Shown: piece by piece, positions 47,001 to 57,600 of the stretch
How positions within the stretch are numbered: the stretch's first letter is position 1
Layout of the letters: each line of letters starts with the position of its first letter
Assembly (NCBI GenBank): GCA_947568835.1
Contig: OX387602.1
Span: 4,930,570 to 4,994,569, forward strand
Origin: Protonemura montana
Lineage: Eukaryota > Arthropoda > Insecta > Plecoptera > Nemouridae
Reading direction: 5' to 3'
DNA length: 64,000 bases
Translations under genes and position numbers: made by a program
The notes under the pieces: model-generated
Databases searched by the model: none
What the model saw: the letters and a program-made list of their open reading frames with translations, nothing else
What the model was told of the DNA's origin: nothing

Positions 47001-47164
47001 CGTACTGTTGGGACAACGTTTGGAGCAGCACAAATCTGCATGCTAGTTTGTATCGAGGAAATGGTTTTTCCAGAAGACAATGGTAACAAGTGTGAGGTTA
47101 TGTCTCCGTCACTTTTCTTCTCCTCTTCTTCATCACTACTTCCGTACTGCAGCAAACTAAGCAT
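44009..47164 (-). CDS. CDC40: Pre-mRNA-processing factor 17 (CDC40)
   Basis: Exons, from the 5' end: 47006-47164, 46714-46930, 46250-46576, 45538-45752, 45136-45399, 44547-44902, 44009-44186; phases agree and give 571 residues (human 579). The first intron (about 75 bases) has no stop in frame, so the ORF seems to run through it, but its encoded residues do not fit the family. Key parts: [70 protein letters not shown], then seven WD40 repeats ([91 protein letters not shown]) ending in [13 protein letters not shown]17 joins the spliceosome for the second step of splicing. Identification is firm. Confidence 0.95.
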
Positions 47165-47844
47165 TCTTTAGAGAAAAGAATGAATGGCATAGAATTGAAG
47201 AAAAGGGAACTATCGTTCTATGCAGCTTTCGGGAGGAAAAATTCAAATTCGCCAGAAGTCGCAAACGAGATTACCACCAAATCGCAACCGAACGTTCAGG
47301 AGAATGGTTTGGCCTTGGAACGAATAGTCTGTCAAACTTATCAGCTGATTCTGAATCTAAACCAATCTACACCAAAACTTAGCGACAGAGCCGTCTGTCG
47401 CTAAGACTGTTCCGCACAGAGCCGATAAGTCAGGATTAGAGTAGCGCGTGTCACAAAACGAATAAATATCACATGAAGTATCAGTGAATTAATTTTGCAG
47501 ATTTGCCCCTTGCTCTGCCTAACAAGCAATTTTCGTCGACTTTTATAGTTTATCACAACGGCTCGGAGGTAAGCATTAGATGACATTAGTATTATTCTAT
47601 TTTCTCATTGGGTCTAAGCAGAGATCTAAGGTTTGGCAAGCTCATTTTGTGTGATCAGAGACAGTGTGATGATTCCTAAAACACGTAATCTATGTCCATC
47701 GCCTGTAATGTTTAGAAAGAATAGAGGTTGCAAAATGAATAAAAATAGCTTACTAGCACCATAGAATAAGGTTTAGTGGTAGCTCTGGTGGTAGGTAGGA
47801 TTTGTATTTTAGACTTGCAAGTGACAAGATATTTTTTTTCCAGA
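47165..47844. other. Shared 5' region of CDC40 and BABAM1
   Basis: The two genes are transcribed away from each other from this stretch of about 680 bases, likely with a bidirectional promoter. No TATA box can be named with confidence. The polypyrimidine tract and CAG just before 47844 suggest the BABAM1 exon begins at an acceptor and that a 5' untranslated exon lies here. Confidence 0.5.
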
Positions 47845-48876
47845 ATGGAACAAGATCCGTTTGATGAGGATGCCTTTCCGCGACTGACCTCTAGCCCAGT
47901 AATCGGGAATAGTCGGTTACGGAAGAAGTCAGCAAAGAAGAACAGTGGCACCTCAAAGGCTTGCCCCGAGGATAACGAAGTAACGAGTACCACATCTGAT
48001 GTGGAAACTAAAGAATCGAGAAAATGTTCTATGAAAGTCGACAGTAGTAACTTATCAGATAAGGGAGATGTGTCATCCCCAACTAAAAATGGTGAGGAAG
48101 CTACTAAGGTAGAAAAAATTACAGAAGAGAAAAATGACATAAAGGGGACTGTTGCAACAAATAATGTCAAGGAGAAAATAGTTTTTTGTGTTGACACTTT
48201 TGATGATCCAGATGGAAGTCCTTTCATATTTTCAAATGGACAAAAGTATAGGACTCTAACAATACTTCAAAGAGTCCTCACCATGTTTTTGAAACATAAG
48301 AATACCATCAACCACAAACACGAGTTTGCTATAATTGAATTGGATGGTGATTCTGCCCGCTGGAGGAATGATTTTACAAACGACATAGAGAAAGTCATAA
48401 CATCGCTTGAAAACATGACCCCAAATGAAGAAGAAATGGCCAGTTTTGACCTTACTTCATTATTCGATGTAATTGTAGAAAATGTCATTCCATTCAAAGA
48501 GTCTGAAATAAACAGGAATTCTTTATCGCCATTTGTAGTTCGAGTGATTGTCCTGTACAGCCGGTCACAGTGCATTCCTCAGTTTAACTCTGGTGCCGAA
48601 TCATTCAATTTATGGTCCGAATCCGGGACCAACTGCTTTCTTGACACGTTGTACATTCATGAGAAGCCTGCTGACGAAAACAATTGCAAAATAATTTATG
48701 AAAGCCTCCGTCATCTAGAAACAGATTCATCATTTTCATTTCAAGTTATTCGAAGTGCTGTCGACATTCACAACTGTATGGCAAAGTTACTTGCTAACCC
48801 GCTACAGCGTGGGGATAGTAGCCACGCTTCTTTCAAACTGAAACCTGTTGGCTCTGGAAGAAATGGGTCATCTTGA
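47845..48876 (+). CDS. BABAM1: BRISC and BRCA1-A complex member 1 (MERIT40)
   Basis: The 343-codon frame starts MEQDPFDEDAFPRLTSSP. An acceptor TTTTTTTTCCAG lies directly before the ATG, so the longer upstream frame is not used. After a charged Ser/Thr/Lys-rich N-terminus comes a vWFA-like domain (EKIVFCVDTFDDPDGSP, HEFAIIELDGDSARW, SLFDVIVENV, FVVRVIVLYSRSQCIPQF) and the conserved C-terminus (FQVIRSAVDIHNCMAKLLAN, PLQRG, SHASFKL). In animals the protein holds together the BRCC36 deubiquitinase complexes: BRISC in the cytoplasm and, where present, BRCA1-A in the nucleus. The last C-terminal PxxR-like tail of vertebrates is not seen. AATAAA at 48913-48918 is a likely polyadenylation signal. 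Length agrees with human (329). Identification is firm. Confidence 0.92.
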   Translation: MEQDPFDEDAFPRLTSSPVIGNSRLRKKSAKKNSGTSKACPEDNEVTSTTSDVETKESRKCSMKVDSSNLSDKGDVSSPTKNGEEATKVEKITEEKNDIKGTVATNNVKEKIVFCVDTFDDPDGSPFIFSNGQKYRTLTILQRVLTMFLKHKNTINHKHEFAIIELDGDSARWRNDFTNDIEKVITSLENMTPNEEEMASFDLTSLFDVIVENVIPFKESEINRNSLSPFVVRVIVLYSRSQCIPQFNSGAESFNLWSESGTNCFLDTLYIHEKPADENNCKIIYESLRHLETDSSFSFQVIRSAVDIHNCMAKLLANPLQRGDSSHASFKLKPVGSGRNGSS

Positions 48877-49969
48877 TGAATAGTGTACGGATTAAATGTT
48901 TTTTTTTCTTTTAATAAAATTTCCTCCTCAGTGTGGCAGTGGCAATTTATTCAACCTTACTATGATATAAAATAAAAATATTTCATTGTAGTTTTGGCCT
49001 ACTTCAAATCATTTCAAATTCAAGAATGAATGTAAATGAAATGTCATGTTAATTCAATTTTTTATAATACAGCTGAATTACTCTTCAGTTTCAGTAGAGC
49101 TAATAAAATTTTGCAAAATAAAAATAAAAAGTTAAGTGTTTTTTTCTTTTTTTTAGCAGAACAAAGCAAGTGACATAAAGGTAGTTCTTGCAAGGTATGC
49201 TTATCCTGTCCAAACAAACTGTTCTCAAATTTTGTCTTGCATCCCATCCACCAAGTATTGCATTCTCTTACATGAAGGAGGTGCAATAGGATGTGCATGA
49301 TACTCCTAACCTAACCCAATAAAAGCCAGGGAATCGTACCGAAATAAGTGGCAACGTTGAAATACGTTGAAATAAAGATAAAAACCTGTTTGGGTTTTCC
49401 TTTTGATTCAGATGCAAGTTCTTAAACCTCAAAGAAATTACAAAAAACACATGCACAACCAAGAATGTTCTTTACGGTATACCTGTTACCCAAATTTAAC
49501 CTCGATTGTCCAACAGTGCAGGTGTCACAATAGATAATTACTGATACAACAGATTTTGAAATTTTTAGCGCTCTTCATTTAATAGTTTACAATTGTTTCC
49601 AATAATTTACATTTGAAGTGTTTTGTCGCATGCACATTCATGGATCATTTTTGTTATTTTTGTTTGTTTTAGAAAAAAAAAGCTATTTGCAGTATATTAT
49701 AAATTATTGTAATTACTTAGCTTTAAGTATTACTTAAATTATAAATCGTTTTCATATTTGGCGTCTTGCCATGACATATCTTAAACATAAAAGTACATAC
49801 ATCTATTTCAAATTTTTCTCTTAAATTTGTTTCCTAATTTTACTGCTAATTATGCCCATGGCCATGACCAGGAGCGATGCAAATACCGAAATGGAGGAAT
49901 AAACAATTTAGACTACAGCAAAAACATTGGACTTCGTACCCGAAAAATCATTGTTCCTTGAATCACAGA
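48877..49969. other. Spacer downstream of BABAM1
   Basis: AT-rich, poly-T and poly-A tracts; no gene. It holds the 3' side of the RT-like gene, which is on the minus strand, but no clear long terminal repeat is seen. Confidence 0.45.
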
Positions 49970-51442
49970 TCAGGATTCTCGGAAATGAAAGTCAACAGTC
50001 TCTTTCTGCGGACGATTCGTATGTTCTTTGTAGCATTTCTCTGGGTACCAAGTCAAATTTCTCGATTGTACCTTGGAGTACAGGTCCACCAACATCTTAA
50101 CTAGGTATCCATGACGCCGGAAAAGCTGTCCTTTTCCGCTGGCCAATGGCTTGTAGCAAGCCGCCACAGAAGAGCTGAGATATACTCCAACGTCCACCCT
50201 GTTGGGAGCCAAGGTTTCAATAGCCCACTTGGCGCCTCGAATCGCCGCCTCCGCCTGCAATGCGTCTGACGAAGTCTTCAACGCCACTTTACTCCTGTAG
50301 CACTGCTCAAACTCAGGGGATAGCGCCGCAATCTTGATTCCCTGAACGTACACGAAGATATCTATCGTTCTCTGGCTGCGCTTGATGAGTTTTGGCACGC
50401 GAAACGGGTACTTCTTGAGGAACTGCTCTATCATGATGGTCTCTCCGGACATGAGATGATCTTCGATGAAAAGTGGAAGGCGATGGCAGTACGATACCCA
50501 TTGCCAATATCGAGCAATTCTCTCTCTGCTAATCCAGCTGAGGTGTTCGAATTGTAGTATGTTCCTCTCTAGAACTGAGAAGCCGTCTCTGGTCAGTTGA
50601 ATTGATTGCTCCTTGCAGTTGATAATGAAGCCGTAAAACTCCAGCCGTCTGCATGGCATGAGAACGCTTTTACCGAAATCTACTTGCACCCCGAGGTCTT
50701 GCTTCAAATAGTTCAGGATCTTTTTCACCGGCACATTAGTGCTATAGATTAGCCACTCGTCCAAGTGAAAGACGCAGTACACGTCGAACTTGCTTTCGAG
50801 GACCAGCCCGACAACGTTGGCCCAGCGTTGCATCACCAACTGTGCTTCGGGGTGACGGGGAGGAAGACGGGTCATCGAAAAGAGCTGGCCGGAGTACCAA
50901 ACTCCACAAGACTTGCTTGACTTACGGTCTAGTTGTAGCTGGTAGAATCCAAGGCATAAGTTGATTCTGATCATCTTGTCGATGGGGGCAATGCGTTGAA
51001 TCGGAAGAAATAAGTTTTGAAAACTTCGTTCTTTGTGGTAGTCTGCATTTTTGTCCAGTAAGCCGAAATCTTGCACAGCCAGGTATGACACGTCTTCGGC
51101 GTCTCTGATTGATTCCTTTAGAGGAAATGCAGCGGAGATGTGTCGGTCTTTGATGAGCACCGAATTGGCGACCATTTCTCTAACGATCCCGTCGAGCGGG
51201 AGTGACTGTGATGTCTTAAGGAACGGCGCTCGACGTCGCGATGTCGGAAGAGAGGCGCCGTTCTTGACCAACTCTGACGCCCACGCCATTTCGGCGACGT
51301 CGGCGTCTCTGGCATCGCGTCCGGCTTCGATGGCGTACTTCACGGCGGCTACAGGATGGACGTTGGGGGTTCTGAAACTTCGCGGACGTCTGTTTACGTC
51401 TTGTCTTGACTCACGCAATTTTGAAAGTGGTTTGGAGGACAT
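49970..51442 (-). CDS. Reverse transcriptase / RNase H-like protein with substituted catalytic residues
   Basis: An uninterrupted 490-codon frame with a real ATG (51442; MSSKPLSKLRESRQDVNRRP). The N-terminal 110 residues are basic and unrecognised. Residues about 120-300 follow the palm and fingers of a DIRS/Ngaro-like or LTR-type RT: motif A RINLCLGFYQLQL (159-171) has Asn where the metal-binding Asp belongs; motif B TRLPPRHPEAQLVMQRW (191-207); motif C VFHLDEWLIY (224-233) reads LDE where YxDD is usual; then LEFYGFIIN (268-275). Residues 360-470 look like RNase H: Glu in QAEAAIRGAKWAIE (396-409) is kept, but the first Asp position (FVYVQG) and the third (GVYLSSSVAA) are lost. No gag, integrase, protease or tyrosine recombinase frame is next to it. 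An active element would be expected to keep its acids; a dead one to gain stops. Most likely a host gene derived from a retroelement, or a very young inactivated copy. The exact family is uncertain. Confidence 0.7.
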   Translation of the reverse strand: MSSKPLSKLRESRQDVNRRPRSFRTPNVHPVAAVKYAIEAGRDARDADVAEMAWASELVKNGASLPTSRRRAPFLKTSQSLPLDGIVREMVANSVLIKDRHISAAFPLKESIRDAEDVSYLAVQDFGLLDKNADYHKERSFQNLFLPIQRIAPIDKMIRINLCLGFYQLQLDRKSSKSCGVWYSGQLFSMTRLPPRHPEAQLVMQRWANVVGLVLESKFDVYCVFHLDEWLIYSTNVPVKKILNYLKQDLGVQVDFGKSVLMPCRRLEFYGFIINCKEQSIQLTRDGFSVLERNILQFEHLSWISRERIARYWQWVSYCHRLPLFIEDHLMSGETIMIEQFLKKYPFRVPKLIKRSQRTIDIFVYVQGIKIAALSPEFEQCYRSKVALKTSSDALQAEAAIRGAKWAIETLAPNRVDVGVYLSSSVAACYKPLASGKGQLFRRHGYLVKMLVDLYSKVQSRNLTWYPEKCYKEHTNRPQKETVDFHFRES

Positions 51443-54400
51443 TTCTTGAAGTTTTAGTTGATCGTGTTAGTTTAGATTTTTAGCTATTTCAAGTTATTCT
51501 TAAAGATATATACAAATTTGTACTGTGTATTGTTTCGGGTGAAGATGCGTACAATGAAAAACGCTAATATATACGAGAAAAAAGCACAGGAACTATTTAC
51601 AAGTTAAAAAAAAACACTTGTTATTTACTATGTTCTGTTATCGAATTCTATCTGCACAACTTACGAGGTGCGTGGACAAACTACACTGGCGGTGGATGGC
51701 AGGACAATGAATGCAAATCGAAGTGCACGTTGACAAGAATGTCAGGAAATCTCCAGGCCCATTTGCAATTGAATATGACTTGATAAGAGACTATTCCTGT
51801 CGCGATACTGCGAAGCGAAGCAACCCAACACCTAATGTGTTTATAAGCAGTAAGTGAGAGAACAAGGCAAAATTATGCATATTAAATTTGCACCGTGATA
51901 GATTACTTGATGTTTTATTCGTCAGTTTACACTTACAACATTTAACCAAGTAACGCTAGACGTGGTCATTAGGGCTCTTACACCGATCGGTTAACCGATC
52001 ACGACGGTTGTGGCGATTTTGTCGCAGGGTGCTTTTTGTCCCGACGAAAATTTGGAGCACAGAATTTTTGTTTTCTTATTTCATTCATTTCTCATTCCTC
52101 ATTTTTTTCTCATTTCTCATTTTTCATGAGCCGGGTAAGACTATAAACTGCTATTGCTGAGAAGCTGTAATTTGCTTCTGATAAAACGACAAAAATTGGT
52201 GAACATTTTTTTGCGCGGGGCTATACATTCAAACGTGTTTGTATTTTGCTTCAGCAAACTAGATGATGTTAAATTGGATTTTAATATTATTGTCGGATGT
52301 CTCAAGGGCCATCCCTTTTAGCGTTTTATTTTAATTTTGTGGTGAAATCACACTGTTTTGAAAATTGATAGGTAACCCATTTAGGTTTTTCCAAACCATC
52401 TCATCTGACGTGACCCAATGGTCGTAACTTGTGGGGGTCTTCTGAGCATCTCGTGCACGGCAAGTGGAGATTGCTCCAGATCGCGTGGGCCAACTCCCTG
52501 CGAGCCGTTGCTCAATTGATTGTTGGCCACTTATCGTGTTAACTGCCTGCAATTGTTGCACAAAAGATTACCATAGCCTCAGCGAGTCTTGGGAGACAAG
52601 TTGGCTCTTCACAGTGCAACGCCCGAAGCGTGTTGTCAGCGTTTGTTTTCGGGGTCTAAGATGGACGGCATCGACAAAACGATACTTTCATCTTAGTGGT
52701 GATTTGGTGAATTTTTGTGTTCGCTTATGGAATGAATTGTGTGCGGATTTTCAACGATTGATTAAAATGTCTAAGTGAAAAGAGTTACAGAAAGAAAGAA
52801 TTGAGATAGACAAGAAAATTAACCTATTGAAAGAAAATAGCCGCAGCTACTTGAGTTTACACGGTCGATGTCTTTAGACCAGTGCCGCAGGGCCAGTTGT
52901 CACAACAGTGCGTCGTTAAACACTACAAATCAATCACGGTCTATGTGAATATGCCTTTATGCCCTTATGGCTAGTCCCGATTAGTTAGATGTTGCTTAAA
53001 TCTATTCGAGAACCACTGAGAGAGATATCACGTTGTCTTAAAAACAACATTTCAATGTACATTTTTTATTTTCAGACGAATAATATAAGCGAATGACAAG
53101 ATGTCGCTAACCCCAACGCACACCTGTGGGTGAGTAGAGGCTAGAGGTAATAAATTAAAGGGAATGTCAAGAAATATGGTGTGGTGAATCCACGTAGTGT
53201 TGACAGATTTCACTGAATTTGGAAACTTTTTATAGCAATATTGAATTCTTGAATAATTTAAAATCATTTCATTTAGCTGAGATCAAATCCAAATAGTACC
53301 AGCTGATGAATTACTGGTTGGATTGCATATTGGGTATAAATTTAATTAAAAATTCGAGTTCCCTAGCGTACCCCTAAGTTCTGAAAGTGGGGGCATGGTC
53401 AGGGAATAATTTTGAAAATAGTGGGTGGGCTGCGTACACCTGCTTGCATTGACCATCACATCAATGGAAATACAAACACCTGCCTAAGATTCAGGTGAGC
53501 ATTTATCCGCAAAAATTGTATGAAAATATTTTCTCCGCATTGAATATAATTTTTTAAGTGGTAGATTGTACAATCTGTGGTCGAACTGAAAATTAGCTAG
53601 GATAATTTATTTTTATTTGTACCTGAATCTCAACCGATTTTAGTAAAAATGGAAGAAATTGACGCACCAAAACACCTTAAATGAACGAACGGTTTCAAAG
53701 GGCAACCCTTTTAAGCTGAAAGTACCCGACTTATTCACCCGGACTTTTCTTCGGGTGTTAACAAAGGTCGCTAGTTATCGTCAAGTTTAGGTAACGTACT
53801 CCCATGTATTCGACGACATTCATTTACATACACTGCAAGCCCCCCTCGAAACGAAAACCACACAAGAGTAAAGTGTCGGTATCTTTGAAGTTGATTAGAA
53901 GCCAAAAAACCTTGACGTTGCCGCTTGTAAATTGAGAGACAGACCCCATAGACCTGGCTATTTTCACATCCCGTTTTACCTGTGGTATAACCAGTAACAG
54001 TTAACACAATGGGAAGTGACATCCACCACGTGTTTGTTGCTACCGTGTGTTCTGTGAGATATTTAATAGCAAAAGTATAAGTTTGGTGTGGAAGTAAGAT
54101 TCCCCCCTCCCACACCCGCTTTTCACTGTTGTCTCGGGAAAGTGTCGTTCAAAGTTTTGTAGGAACGTTTGGAGAAAAGATTTAAATTTTTACCAACGGA
54201 CGCTCCCTGTTTTACTCCGTCTCACTATTTTGTGCAGTGGCTTTCTGCAAACTTCTAATTTTTTCATTTGTTATTGTTCTTCTGAATTCAAAGATGGGTG
54301 GTTTCTTGGTGTTCTTCTTTTCCTCAAATTGAACTGAGAGTATTTGTCCGTAATGGGCAGAAAGTGCTACTATTATAATAGGGCAATCTATTCAACAGAG

Positions 54401-54662
54401 AGTTCGTCCAAAACAGAAATCCGAATTTACATTTTGGTTTAATTTTTAAATATCTGACGGTGGACTTTTGCTGAGAAAAGTCAACTGCCCATTAAAATAT
54501 TGCAACCCTTCTAAAGGCAGCAACGTTCGGGCATTAAAAAACACCATTAGCTTAAAGCCAAGTGGTAACGCGAACCATCTAGTGACTGTCCTGTTATTCG
54601 GTTCACTCGATTGAGATGCCGTTGAGCGCATGTCCTGTGCTCACCTGGTTGACGTTGTCCAG
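51443..54662. other. Spacer upstream of the RT-like gene and the transporter
   Basis: No gene. A perfect 16-bp palindrome GATCGGTTAACCGATC is at 51985-52000. A tail of the dispersed repeat family lies at 52860-52945. The 5' exon or exons of the transporter gene should be in 53.3-54.6 kb but were not recognised. Confidence 0.45.
52860..52945 (-). repeat. Partial dispersed repeat (tail only)
   Basis: AGACCAGTGCCGCAGGGCCA and GTCGTTAAACACTACAAATC match the 25285-25345 end of copy B. The rest of the element is missing. Confidence 0.6.
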
Positions 54663-57600
54663 CGAGAGCGTGACGACGCTGGCAGTGCTGGAGCGTCTGA
54701 AGCGTGGCAGCGTGCAGCTGGAGTTGGCAGCGTTCAAGGCCAGCGACGGGCTAGGGGCTCGCCATGTCATGACGGCCATGGTCATCCTGGGGCTCGTTTT
54801 GTCCGGCCTTATCGAGAGCAGCGCTACCGTCGCGCTGATGGCACTCAGCGACCCACAGGCAAGAACACTCAGGATCAGGACAGAGAGATATTGATCGATT
54901 TATAGACTCCTCATTTTCCTTATGAAGGTCATCTGAAGAGTGGGGATATCACGCATTGCCATTCAAAATGGCTTTGCAGATTAGAGGACTGAAGATGGCT
55001 TCCAGGTAGAACTTACTGTTACAGATTGGTGGTAGTTTTTCAATAGGTATGTGCCTGTTGCGCTAGGTGTCCGAGGAGTTTTCCGAGTACGTTGCCAACA
55101 CGAGCTACGTTACGCGGTACTGTGCGGCTATCAACGAGACACAGCCCGAAGTGCAGGTCGAGCTGCCCGTGGTGAGCACAAGAACCTCCCGGAACAATAA
55201 TTAAATGTCACCTAATAATTTAGGAACGTTCAATGTTATATGATCGTTGAATACCTGAAGCTCTGTTTTTGCCAAGAGATGAGTCACACACCATGGACGA
55301 AAGGAATGCATGGAACAATGTAATGATGAATTCTTTCACCTCCCAAAAAGTTCTACAGTGTCGTTTTCAAAAGTTTAATTTTGACCTCCCATGGAATTCT
55401 AAGAAAAGTATTCTTCTACTTCAAAATGTACCTTGCACAAAAGTGTATGAAACATTACTATCTCCTTGTAATGCCAACCTCTCTCTGAACATAACCGTCG
55501 TGCCGACCTTACAGGTGCACGAAACAGAGAGCGAAGAATTCCTAGACAACGCGACGTACGGCCGCGGCCACGGACGAATCATAATCGCCTTCCCGATTCT
55601 GAAAGTACCGCTATCTGAGGAAGACAACATCGACTCTCTGCTGCGCGAGGCGTTCCTGTGGGGCGCTATTCCGGCGCCATTGGCCGCGAGTCGCGTCGCG
55701 GCGCACGTCGGCCCCAAGAGGGTCATCGGAGTTGGGGTCCTCGCGGCCGGCCTTCTCACGATATTGGTCCCTTATGCGTGGTTCTCGCCCTACCACATGC
55801 TCATCAGGGTGTTGCAAGGCGGACTGCTGGTAGGCATTGCACCGTAACAAAACCGTGAGAGCAAAAAATAATATCCTTCGGAACAAAACACCAATTAGGC
55901 AGACAGATAAGCGGAAAGATTACGCTCCATCTTGGGTCCAACGCTAGGGTCGGAGTGCTTTTACTCACTTGCATTCACTCACACTTGGTTTTTGGCACAG
56001 GGTGCCGCGTGGCCCGCTCTTCACATGCTGGCCGTTCAGTGGTTCCCATCCCTGAAGAGAACCACCTTTGTCTCTTGTTACTCGTGTGAGTATAAAACAT
56101 TATCTTCGCTGATTCTTCTTCGTATACTTTTGACGGGTTGGATAGTTCTTGAATTACACGAAATTGAGGGTTTTTCACTCAGGGATCACTCATGAGCCTC
56201 ATCTTCACGATTCGTGGCCGGAAATCAGAACGTCTGCGTGCAATGCCAAGGAAGCCCATAGCAGCAAATGTCGTGAGGGTAGCGTTGTGATGTCCCCAGA
56301 GACTGACCCCTTTGGCCACGTTTCAGCTCTGTCCATGGGGTTCGCTTCTGCTGGTCTTCTTGGAACGCCTCTGGTGCAGACCCTCGGCCGTGATGCCCTC
56401 TGCTATGTCCTTGGGGTCCTCGCTGTGCTCTGGTTCTTTGCCTGGTGTGTACTCTTTGAGAATGCAACGTGGGACTTGCCATAGGTTTGACACATTGTAA
56501 ATGGTTTCATTTTTATAAGAAGCGGTATTCAAGTTTGCAAATATCGTCACCGCATGAGAAGTTCACAACTGTAGTTTATGGCTATGGACGGCGTTATAAT
56601 TTCCTTAAGCCTGGCTAAACCCATGGTTAACGTTACATATAAAATCAACGTTATCTATAAAATCAACGTTAACATGCGTTAAAAATGGAATGCATGTGTT
56701 TCTGGGAGTTTTTGAGTAACGCTGACCGAGATCATTTTTACTTACGAGCAAAACGAATTATCAACGTCACTAGACCAAGAGTATATATTATGAGTGACCC
56801 TCACGTCGTCACCAGGTGGCGGCTGGTGCACGACTCGCCCGCGACACACCCCCGTCTGACCCCCGTGCAGCGCATCAAGCTCAAGGCCAGCGTGGACCTG
56901 CACGGCGCCCTGCCTCCCGACACGAGTCCGCCCTGGCGCAGTCTGCTCACCTCTGCGCCCGTCTGGGCTTGCGCCATGGCAACGCTCGGCAGCGAGTGGG
57001 GACAGGCCACCCTTCATCTGGCGGCCACCAAGTATCTCAAGCTGGTCTACGGGTACGCACTCACCTACGTGAGTAGAGGGTGCTGATTAAGTCGCGGTAA
57101 TTGAATTGGACGAATGGACTGTGTGCGTGGATAAGTTACTTTCTGCTTACTTAAGACAGGATGCAAAACTTTTGCCAATCACTGACGAAGGAAAACTCCA
57201 TTTTCAAACCACCTTCCGTCTTCCCTGCGACTTTGTTTTTTGTATTCTTTCATATACACAAGAACGAGTTTAAGAACAGTTTAAATTCATTCTTGGAGTA
57301 TCATGCTATGAGGACTGAGTATAGTACGCAAAGATTCACAAGGATCCAGTCTTTGATCGTTTTAAGAATTAATTTAAAGCAAGAAATACGGTTTAGTGTT
57401 GATTGACGCATACTCCCACTCTTAAGTCTAAAAAGATAAAATGTTCGAAATCTTTCATGTAAAGCGTAGTGAAAGTGCCGAAGATAAATATTTTCTTCAG
57501 AGAAAACTCTTTGTAGCTGCTCCAAAACAAGCTTTTCACGTTCAAGGTCGCCATCTAGGTGGAGGTGCCAAGTTTATAAATTCGCTGAAATATCTCTCGC

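Noticed and set aside
47776-47844. Start of BABAM1 at the upstream open frame
   Set aside because: A strong polypyrimidine tract and CAG lie directly before MEQDPFDED, which matches the expected N-terminus; the upstream part looks intronic.
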